Origin: an archaeon | Lineage (GTDB): Archaea; EX4484-52; B79-G9 | Reading direction: 5' to 3' | NCBI GenBank assembly: GCA_013139905.1 | Contig: WSZW01000152.1 | Location: 1-10,674, forward strand | DNA length: 10,674 bases | Part shown: piece by piece, positions 1 to 5,870 of the stretch | Numbering within the stretch: position 1 is the first letter of the stretch | Layout: the number at the start of each line of letters is the position of its first letter | Notes under the pieces: model-generated | Told to the model about the DNA's origin: nothing | What the model saw: the letters and a program-made list of their open reading frames with translations, nothing else | Database searches by the model: none | Translations under genes and position numbers: made by a program

Positions 1-2661
1 GTAAATGTATCTATAGAGAATCCAACTACGTGGGCTGTTCCTAATGTTACAATTATTTATGAGGTACCTTTAAATGTAACGACCGGTTGTACTGTTACCG
101 GTTCTAATGTGGGTGTTTGTAATCTTACGATGAATAATACTAAACAATTTGCAAATTTCACGATTTCATCATTGGGTGCGTCAACAACTAATTATGATTT
201 AATTTATACAACTGCGGTTTATGCAAATACAACGGTAATAAATTCTATTGGAAATATTACTGATAGAGGGGATATATTAACGTATGATGCAAATATATCT
301 ACTACTTTACAAAATAATAGTTTTTCTGATATAAACATTACATTATATGATCCTACTGGAAATATTTCATGGCAAAATATAACTTTTGATGTGGACATCA
401 ATAAAACAAATTCTTTTATTTTTCAAAGAGTATGGGATGTTCCATCAAATGCAACTTCCGGTCAATATCGTATTGAAATAAATGCTGTTGATAATACGAC
501 TAAAAAAGGAATATATAATAATAATACTTATTTTGATGTAACTGATCAACTTGAATTTTATGTTGGTAATGTAACAAATACAGTAAACATTGCGCCAAAA
601 AAACATACAGATGGAACTGATTGGTATTTTATGGAAGTTGATGATGTACAATTTTCCGGTTTTTTACGGGATTTGAATGGTAATAATATTACAGGGAATG
701 TAAATGCGACAATTGAGGGAATTGGACAGGATAATTCTACAACATTTGGTGTTAGTGGGTTTTCCGTAGATTTTAATTGGTCTAGTGTGACTTTAGGAAC
801 GCACAATCTTACAATTATTGCAATAGATGATAATAATAATACGGCTACATATAAACAGGAAATTTACATTTCAAATTATGCTAATAAAACTACTGTTGTT
901 GTGACTGGTGGCAGTAATAATATTTATGAATATAATAAGGAAAATGTAACTATGACGGTTACTGTTTTGGATGCTGATGATAATAAAGTATATCTTGGAG
1001 CTGTAACTGTTTCGGGAGATTATGCAGGAACTAAACAAACAGATGCTAATGGTGTTGTGACATTTACATTTCCGGCACCAAAAACAACAACGCATTCGTA
1101 CACGGTAACTGCAAGAAGTCCGCTTAATACATCGGTATCTGCGAAAGTAGTAAATCAGACCGGAGCTATGGATGCGACACATTTTGGAACTTATCGGTCT
1201 GCTTGGATATATTATGAAGATATAAACATAACTCCTGAAAGTCCAAAAGTAGGTCAGGATATAACTATTGCGGGAGAGATTTATTTTTCAAATAGAACTG
1301 CTTGTACTTCCGGCAGTGTTAATGTTAAAGTGAAAAAAGGCAGTTATGAGCGAAATGCAACAATAACGTTTACAAATATTACGGCTATAAATCATAAATT
1401 TTCACATGAATTTGAATATACATCGGATATAGGTCATGCAACGGATGTTAATTTTGTGGCTGATGATTGGATTTATATTTTTGATGGAACGCTTGCAAAT
1501 TGTAATTATTATGGTCGTACATTTTCTAATGTAACCTCTGATGATCCATCATCCGGTTCCGATTCATTTGAAGTTTTTACTAATGCAACAACTACATCGA
1601 GTGATTCTGATTCTAGCAGCAGCAGTGATACGTCTTCATCTGATAATGATGAAACCTGTGATGATAATTCGGATTGTTCTTCCGGGGATTATTGTAGTTC
1701 ATCTAATGTGTGTAAACCGATTTCTTGTGATGATGGTATTATTTTAGATCATGTTTGTATTAGTGCTTATAAAATATCATTGAGCGAATATCCAAAAACA
1801 ATATCTATTGAACAAGGTAAATCAGATAATTTTGATATTAAAATAAAAAATACGGGTTATAAAAATTTGACGAATTTATCTGTCGTATTTGTTCGCCCTA
1901 TAACAGTTAATTGGACAAATTGGTATACACTTACAAATATTACTGAAAATCTTGAAATTGATGGTGAAATACAAACAAATGTAACTATAACGGTTCCGGA
2001 AACAGCTGAAATAACGATTTATTCATTTGTTATAAATGTTTCAAGTTCCGAGAAAATTTATAATGAAACGATGAATATTCAAGTATTGCCCGGTGACAAG
2101 GAAAAAATAATAATAAATAAATCTTTAGAAAATTTAAGTGTTGAAATAATTGCGGCGAAAGAAGAATTAGATAATTTGATGCGTAAATTAAATAATGGTG
2201 ATACAACACTTGCAAATGCAAAATTAAATACTATTGAAAATTTACATGCATTGGCAATGGATGCAATATCTAAAGGGGATTATCTAACTGCTTATAATCA
2301 GGAAAAAGAAATAACTACATTACTTACTCAAGTAAAATCTTTGATGGCAGATAGTCAAATTATTGTGGCATCTACAAAAACTAAGAATACTATGGTTGTG
2401 TCTGTGTTAATTTTAATTGTTCTATTTGCGGGAATTATTTATTATTTATGGGTTCCGGCTCCCGGTTATGTTCCGGGTAAAAAACATGTATCTGCGTCTA
2501 TTCCTTATGTTGGGGCAACAAAAAAAACAGAAGATGTATCATTTTTGGTAAATGTAAAAAATAGATTAAATGAACTTATTGATGATTACAAAAAACAGAA
2601 AGAAAAAGAAGCAAACGCTCCGGAAAAATATGATTTTCATAAAAAAAATAGGTGGTCTTAA
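1..2661 (+). CDS. Membrane-anchored surface glycoprotein-like protein, 5' truncated
   Basis: The frame is open from the first base, so the real start lies upstream of the window; the GTG at 109 is only an internal codon. The 886 visible residues are beta-rich and carry about 43 N-x-S/T sequons, as in archaeal glycosylated surface proteins. By window codon: several Ig-like stretches up to about 500 (one clear Big-like module at 295-375), a Ser/Asp-rich linker at 531-550, a six-Cys or larger cluster at 552-585 starting with C-x2-NSDC-x5-C, a NEW3/CARDB-like beta domain at about 587-695, a charged helical and probably coiled-coil stalk at 697-795, one transmembrane helix at 798-818, and a Lys-rich cytoplasmic tail to 886. 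The topology is therefore outside to inside. The exact function is unknown; a cell-surface or S-layer-associated role is inferred. Its 3' end overlaps the next gene. Confidence 0.85.
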   Translation, partial: VNVSIENPTTWAVPNVTIIYEVPLNVTTGCTVTGSNVGVCNLTMNNTKQFANFTISSLGASTTNYDLIYTTAVYANTTVINSIGNITDRGDILTYDANISTTLQNNSFSDINITLYDPTGNISWQNITFDVDINKTNSFIFQRVWDVPSNATSGQYRIEINAVDNTTKKGIYNNNTYFDVTDQLEFYVGNVTNTVNIAPKKHTDGTDWYFMEVDDVQFSGFLRDLNGNNITGNVNATIEGIGQDNSTTFGVSGFSVDFNWSSVTLGTHNLTIIAIDDNNNTATYKQEIYISNYANKTTVVVTGGSNNIYEYNKENVTMTVTVLDADDNKVYLGAVTVSGDYAGTKQTDANGVVTFTFPAPKTTTHSYTVTARSPLNTSVSAKVVNQTGAMDATHFGTYRSAWIYYEDINITPESPKVGQDITIAGEIYFSNRTACTSGSVNVKVKKGSYERNATITFTNITAINHKFSHEFEYTSDIGHATDVNFVADDWIYIFDGTLANCNYYGRTFSNVTSDDPSSGSDSFEVFTNATTTSSDSDSSSSSDTSSSDNDETCDDNSDCSSGDYCSSSNVCKPISCDDGIILDHVCISAYKISLSEYPKTISIEQGKSDNFDIKIKNTGYKNLTNLSVVFVRPITVNWTNWYTLTNITENLEIDGEIQTNVTITVPETAEITIYSFVINVSSSEKIYNETMNIQVLPGDKEKIIINKSLENLSVEIIAAKEELDNLMRKLNNGDTTLANAKLNTIENLHALAMDAISKGDYLTAYNQEKEITTLLTQVKSLMADSQIIVASTKTKNTMVVSVLILIVLFAGIIYYLWVPAPGYVPGKKHVSASIPYVGATKKTEDVSFLVNVKNRLNELIDDYKKQKEKEANAPEKYDFHKKNRWS

Positions 2662-3683
2662 TTTCAGAAAAAACAAATTATATAGTAACCAGTACAATTG
2701 CATTACTTGTATCGATAATAGTTTTTTCATTATCCGGAATAACAAAAAATCATATTTTGATGCCGATGAATATATCTTTAGATATATTTACTGAGGTAAA
2801 TTTTGTGTATTTATTTATTTCTCTTGTTTTTTTTGCACTGTCAATTTCACTACAATCGGTTTATGTTTTGAAGAGTAAAAGTATTGATTTTAAATTGCTT
2901 ATTGTTCCGTTTGTTGGTGCGCTTGCAATTTTTGTTTTTGCAAAATTGTCTTTGATGATGATATTTTTGGGTTTATCTTTGATTATTGGAACTATTATTA
3001 TTAGTTATTCGATAAAAAATGAAAAAGAAGAATACAAAAAATTAAGTGCGTATAAAATAAGTACGCACGGCGCATCTAAGATGCTTTTGTTAGTGGCAAT
3101 TCTTTTGGCAGTTACTGTATACATACAACTTGATTCTGATACGAGTTATGCACGAAATACTACTGATAATTTACTTCAAACAACGACTGGGTTAAGTCGG
3201 GAAAATTTGACTGATATTGATATGGCAATAAAAGAACAGCAACGTGATGCGTCGTATGCATATATAGATGCGCTTAAAGATACATATGTTTCAACTCTTG
3301 AAACTACTGGAGATTTGACTGAAGCAGAACGAAAAACTTGTATTGATGCTTTTCAAAATGATTTGGATGAGTTTGATAGTAAATCAAAAGAAGCGATTGA
3401 TGCGCAGCTTGAAAAACCATCTGATTTTAATACGACTGAGAAATTAAGTACGGTAGTTACTATGCTTGATTTATTAGAAACTATGTATCCATTACTTATT
3501 GCAATTACATTATTTGCATTTTTATCTACGCTAAATTCAATGATAATTGTTCCTTTGGTTGGTTTATTTTCATGGTTATTTTGGAAAAATACTCAAAAAC
3601 CGGCTAAAAAAGAAGATATTGAGAATTATTTAAATTCTAATGCAGAAACCAAACAAGCAAAGGATAGTTATTATGAAAATTAA
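2652..3683 (+). CDS. Polytopic membrane protein of unknown function
   Basis: The product is 343 residues and I do not recognise the family. Hydrophobic segments lie at about 10-30, 50-73, 80-122 (long enough for two helices), 138-159, and 272-312 (again two). Between the fifth and sixth helices is a soluble, mostly helical, charged region of roughly 110 residues (about 160-270) that contains one Cys and probably lies outside the cell. The C-terminus is short, Lys-rich and probably cytoplasmic. The gene overlaps the upstream surface-protein gene by 10 bases and the downstream thioredoxin gene by 11, so the three are probably co-translated and may act together at the cell envelope. The start is uncertain: the GTG used here sits inside a GGTGGT Shine-Dalgarno-like run at 2651-2656, so an ATT at 2661 (overlapping the previous stop as TAATT) is possible. 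Confidence 0.8.
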   Translation: MVLISEKTNYIVTSTIALLVSIIVFSLSGITKNHILMPMNISLDIFTEVNFVYLFISLVFFALSISLQSVYVLKSKSIDFKLLIVPFVGALAIFVFAKLSLMMIFLGLSLIIGTIIISYSIKNEKEEYKKLSAYKISTHGASKMLLLVAILLAVTVYIQLDSDTSYARNTTDNLLQTTTGLSRENLTDIDMAIKEQQRDASYAYIDALKDTYVSTLETTGDLTEAERKTCIDAFQNDLDEFDSKSKEAIDAQLEKPSDFNTTEKLSTVVTMLDLLETMYPLLIAITLFAFLSTLNSMIIVPLVGLFSWLFWKNTQKPAKKEDIENYLNSNAETKQAKDSYYEN

Positions 3684-4008
3684 AGATTTGGTTTTATTTT
3701 TGTTTATGATAGTTGTAAGCGGTTGTGTTACGGGAAATAGTATTGTTTCGAGTGATAAAATAAAGTTTGCAAAATGCTTATCTGAAAATAATGCAACTAT
3801 GTATGGTGCGTATTGGTGTTCTCATTGTCAAAGTCAAAAAGAACTTTTCGGGGATGTAGTTCAATTTATAAATTATGTAGACTGTACTGAAGAAACAATT
3901 GAATGTGAAAATGCAGGTGTTCGCGGGTATCCTACAGGGATTATTGGTGAACAACATTTGGAGGGTGCACAATCATTTTCCACACTTTCAAAACTGACCG
4001 GTTGTTAA
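3673..4008 (+). CDS. Exported lipoprotein-type thioredoxin-fold protein (CxxC)
   Basis: The product is 111 residues. An in-frame ATG exists at 3640, but the start at 3673 gives a proper signal peptide: Lys-containing N-end, hydrophobic core at 6-15, and a lipobox-like V-S-G-C with Cys18. An AGGA at 3661-3664 could be the ribosome site. The mature part has a thioredoxin active site W48-C49-S-H-C52 and the expected cis-proline in a GYPT motif (Pro87), plus extra cysteines at 35, 71, 78 and 111. The YGAYWCxHC...QKELFG pattern matches what is known of the thioredoxin domain fused to VKOR proteins in cyanobacteria and other phyla, which passes disulfides to exported proteins. Here it stands alone, without a VKOR domain in the window. 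A role in oxidative folding or disulfide exchange outside the membrane is likely. Whether Cys18 is lipidated in this organism is inference. Confidence 0.85.
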   Translation: MKIKDLVLFLFMIVVSGCVTGNSIVSSDKIKFAKCLSENNATMYGAYWCSHCQSQKELFGDVVQFINYVDCTEETIECENAGVRGYPTGIIGEQHLEGAQSFSTLSKLTGC

Positions 4009-4017
4009 TATTAATAA

Positions 4018-4024
4018 TATAAAA
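4018..4024 (+). promoter_or_regulatory. Archaeal TATA box for the HTH regulator
   Basis: The short gap after the thioredoxin gene holds TATAAAA in an all-A/T context. Its first base lies 27 bases upstream of the ATG at 4045, the distance expected between an archaeal TATA box and a transcription start. This suggests a leaderless mRNA beginning at or next to that ATG. There is no convincing ribosome binding site before the ATG, which agrees with leaderless initiation. Confidence 0.5.
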
Positions 4025-4044
4025 TTTAACATTGAATGATATTT

Positions 4045-4425
4045 ATGAAACCTTTTTGTGAAATTATGGTGTGTGATGTTTTTCCTGCAGTTCGTGCTAT
4101 TATTGCAAAAGAACTTACGGAAACGTTAAATTATACTCAAAGTGATGCTGCAAGACTTATGGGTATGACACAACCCGCGATTTCCCAGTATAAAAAAGAA
4201 TTTAGAGGAACTAAAGTAAAAATATTGACTGAAAATGAAACTGTAAATATTGCTTTAAGGGATGCTACAAGAAAACTTACAACGCTTAAAAGTCCGTTTG
4301 AATCTCAGATTATGTGTGATCTTTGTAAGCTTATAAGACAAGAAGGTCTTTTATGTAAGCTTCATATACGAGCTGTTCCTGCATTATCCGGTTGTGATAT
4401 ATGTTTAAAAAACGATAAATGTTAA
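4045..4425 (+). CDS. Small archaeal HTH transcriptional regulator with C-terminal Cys clusters
   Basis: The product is 126 residues. An ATG at 4036 is also in frame, but starting at 4045 gives the N-terminus MKPFCEI and fits the TATA box. A helix-turn-helix lies at about 31-50 (TQSDAARLMGMTQPAISQYK); the TQPAISQY recognition-helix sequence is typical of archaeal XRE-like predicted regulators of the COG2522 type. The C-terminal third has C91-x2-C94-x8-C104-x2-H107 and C117-x2-C120-x5-C126, plus Cys5 and Cys10 near the N-end. These could bind zinc or a metal cluster, or sense redox state. It sits between two thiol oxidoreductase genes and ends 30 bases before the second. Control of the neighbouring envelope or disulfide genes is plausible but not shown by the sequence. 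The family call is firm; the ligand is unknown. Confidence 0.85.
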   Translation: MKPFCEIMVCDVFPAVRAIIAKELTETLNYTQSDAARLMGMTQPAISQYKKEFRGTKVKILTENETVNIALRDATRKLTTLKSPFESQIMCDLCKLIRQEGLLCKLHIRAVPALSGCDICLKNDKC

Positions 4426-4443
4426 AACTATGAATGTTAATAT

Positions 4444-4449
4444 GGAGGT
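4444..4449 (+). promoter_or_regulatory. Strong Shine-Dalgarno site for the DsbA-like gene
   Basis: GGAGGT lies six bases upstream of the ATG at 4456 and fixes that start. The gap to the upstream HTH gene is only 30 bases and no separate TATA box is clear, so the two are probably co-transcribed. Confidence 0.7.
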
Positions 4450-4455
4450 TAAATT

Positions 4456-5556
4456 ATGGTATCTAAAACCAAAAAAACAATAAAAAAGTCAACTGTTAAA
4501 ATTAAACCTAATGTGAAAAAACAGGTAAAAACAGTAGAAAAAAAACAAGAAAAGAAAATAAAAAAAACAAACAAAGTTGATAATACTATGCCGTGGAAAA
4601 TTATGACGGGTATACTTGCAGTTCTTTTTATCGCAGTTATTGTGATGCCATATACGGGTAATAACGATTCAAATGTATTGGGTGAAACAGAAGCAAAAGA
4701 GTTAGTGGAAAATTTTATTCCAACAATACAACCTGGACTTTCAGTAGTGGTAGATACTATTTCTGAAATAAATGGTTTATATGAATTAAATATTACTATT
4801 TCTGCAAATGGTCAAGATCAAAAAATGGTTTCTTATATGACTCTTGATGGTAAAACATTATTCCCTCAAGGAATGGAGATTGTTGAAGGTGAAGCTATCG
4901 CTGCACAACCACAGGCAACCGCTGCACCAACAGAATATATAAAAGCAGATAAACCAACTCTTGAGGTTTATACGATGTCTTTTTGTCCTTACGGACAACT
5001 TGCAAATAAATTAACTGCACCGGTAGTAAATATACTTTCAGATGTTGCAAATATTATACCTAGATGGGTTATTTATGGTACAGATTACTATAAAGGTCAA
5101 GAAGATGTATATTGTATTGGTGATTTTTGTTCAATGCATGGTTTATATGAAGTTGAAGAGGATGTACGACAAATGTGCGTTTGGGAAAATAATCCAGATA
5201 AATACTGGGATTATGTTTTAGATATTGCTGAAAATTGTAATAAAGCAAACCTTGATACATGTTGGAAATCTGCGGCAGAATCTGTAGGTGTAGATGTGGC
5301 AACAATTGAGACTTGTTTTTCCGAGGATGCATTAACATTACTTGCTGCTGAAAAAGCAATAGCTGATGAAAATGGTATTCAAGGATCGGAAGCACTTTTA
5401 TTAAATGGTGCAAAACTTTCAATGTCGGATTATAGATGGTCTTCAGAGAAATTAAAAACACTTATATGTGATAGTTTTAATGATGCTCCGGAAATTTGTG
5501 GTCAAACAATTGAAGAATCTGAAGCTGCATCAATTGCAACTACGGGTAGTTGTTAA
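4456..5556 (+). CDS. Membrane-anchored DsbA-like thioredoxin-fold protein, monothiol CPYG site
   Basis: The product is 366 residues. Residues 1-48 are a Lys-rich cytoplasmic tail and 49-66 one transmembrane helix, so the rest is outside. Residues about 75-145 form a small domain ending in a DGKTLFPQG motif, similar in layout to the N-terminal dimerisation module of DsbC-type proteins (inference). An Ala/Pro/Thr linker follows, then a DsbA-like thioredoxin fold from about 167, with active site FC177-P-Y-G180: the second CxxC Cys is replaced by Gly. Cys220, Cys225 and the SMHG after it, followed by an acidic stretch and another Cys, recall the second conserved motif of GILT/DsbA-like proteins and may supply the resolving thiol. 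At least seven more Cys lie in the C-terminal half. A role in disulfide formation or isomerisation of exported proteins is likely. The gene is the last of its unit. Confidence 0.85.
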   Translation: MVSKTKKTIKKSTVKIKPNVKKQVKTVEKKQEKKIKKTNKVDNTMPWKIMTGILAVLFIAVIVMPYTGNNDSNVLGETEAKELVENFIPTIQPGLSVVVDTISEINGLYELNITISANGQDQKMVSYMTLDGKTLFPQGMEIVEGEAIAAQPQATAAPTEYIKADKPTLEVYTMSFCPYGQLANKLTAPVVNILSDVANIIPRWVIYGTDYYKGQEDVYCIGDFCSMHGLYEVEEDVRQMCVWENNPDKYWDYVLDIAENCNKANLDTCWKSAAESVGVDVATIETCFSEDALTLLAAEKAIADENGIQGSEALLLNGAKLSMSDYRWSSEKLKTLICDSFNDAPEICGQTIEESEAASIATTGSC

Positions 5557-5564
5557 TTATATTG

Positions 5565-5597
5565 GGGCGTTAAAACGCCCTATTTTTTCTTTTTTTG
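5565..5597 (+). terminator. Hairpin plus T-tract terminator
   Basis: GGGCGT at 5565-5570 and ACGCCC at 5575-5580 form a perfect six-base-pair G/C-rich stem with a TAAA loop. It is followed by TATTTTTTCTTTTTTT. It starts nine bases after the stop codon of the DsbA-like gene. Archaea usually terminate at T-tracts, with or without a hairpin, so this should end the upstream transcript and isolate the large secreted protein gene. Confidence 0.8.
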
Positions 5598-5679
5598 TGT
5601 TTAAAACATTAATAAGCGTTAAATTTTTATGTATTTTTATTGAATTAATGTGTGAAAAATTGAATAAAACCCACATAGA

Positions 5680-5687
5680 TTTATAAG
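5680..5687 (+). promoter_or_regulatory. TATA box of the large secreted protein unit
   Basis: TTTATAAG is the best TATA-like element after the terminator. A start about 25 bases downstream would fall near 5705-5710, just before the GGGAG and ATG of the first small reading frame and within or next to the inverted repeat at 5695-5709. Confidence 0.45.
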
Positions 5688-5694
5688 TTTTTCT

Positions 5695-5709
5695 AGCAAT
5701 ATAATTGCT
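5695..5709. repeat. Inverted repeat at the expected transcription start
   Basis: AGCAAT and ATTGCT are perfect inverted copies separated by ATA. The element overlaps the transcription start predicted from the TATA box, a usual place for an archaeal repressor operator. It could also be chance in A/T-rich DNA. Confidence 0.35.
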
Positions 5710-5719
5710 CAAGGGAGAT

Positions 5720-5755
5720 ATGACGGTAGAATTTATCGGTGTATCTTATGGATAA
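5720..5755 (+). CDS. Possible 11-codon leader peptide
   Basis: An ATG preceded by GGGAG at 5713-5717 opens an 11-residue frame (MTVEFIGVSYG) that ends with TAA at 5753-5755. It overlaps the start of the next small frame by eight bases. It would be the first translated frame of the predicted transcript. Function is unknown and translation is unproven; it may only serve to load ribosomes. Confidence 0.3.
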   Translation: MTVEFIGVSYG

Positions 5756-5870
5756 AATTATAAAAAACATAAATAAGCATGTTGGTTCTTTATCTATTAT
5801 TAATTCTTTATTTTTAAGCAATATCACAGTATGTAATTGCAATTGCATTATTACTGGGGGCGTTTGTTAA
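5748..5870 (+). CDS. Small 40-residue Cys-containing protein, translationally coupled to the large gene
   Basis: This ATG has GGTG, an archaeal Shine-Dalgarno core, six bases upstream at 5738-5741. The frame encodes 40 residues: a Lys/Asn-rich start, a short moderately hydrophobic middle, and a Cys-rich end (VCNCNCIITGGVC). Its stop overlaps the start of the 1337-residue protein by one base (TAATG), a classic coupling arrangement. It resembles no family I know. Either it is a real small protein made together with the large one, or it is a leader that delivers ribosomes to the next start. Its overlaps on both sides and its GGTG site make it more than an arbitrary small frame, but there is no homology evidence. 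Confidence 0.4.
   Translation: MDKIIKNINKHVGSLSIINSLFLSNITVCNCNCIITGGVC
5838..5847. repeat. 10-bp perfect palindrome upstream of the large gene
   Basis: TGCAATTGCA reads the same on both strands and lies 22 bases before the large gene's start, inside the small 40-codon frame. It could be a protein-binding site, but chance is a serious alternative. Confidence 0.25.

Larger units (their letters stand above)
5557..5869. other. Leader/intergenic region between the DsbA-like gene and the large secreted protein
   Basis: This 313-base stretch holds the terminator of the upstream unit, then about 80 bases of very A/T-rich sequence with nothing recognisable. After that come a TATA box, an inverted repeat, two small overlapping reading frames and a short palindrome, described separately. 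I see no tRNA, other structured RNA or convincing longer gene in it. Confidence 0.6.

Noticed and set aside
109..111. GTG as the start of the first surface protein
   Set aside because: The same frame is open back to base 1 with similar sequon-rich sequence, so the gene is cut by the window edge and this GTG is an internal Val.
3640..3642. ATG as the start of the thioredoxin lipoprotein
   Set aside because: It would put a polar 11-residue extension before the signal peptide; the ATG at 3673 fits better.
5468..5686. 72-codon forward frame across the end of the DsbA-like gene and the terminator
   Set aside because: It overlaps the real gene in another frame, runs through the terminator hairpin and T tract, and has low-complexity content.
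5837..5839. TTG as the start of the large secreted protein
   Set aside because: It adds 11 residues before the signal peptide; the ATG at 5870 gives a normal signal peptide N-terminus.
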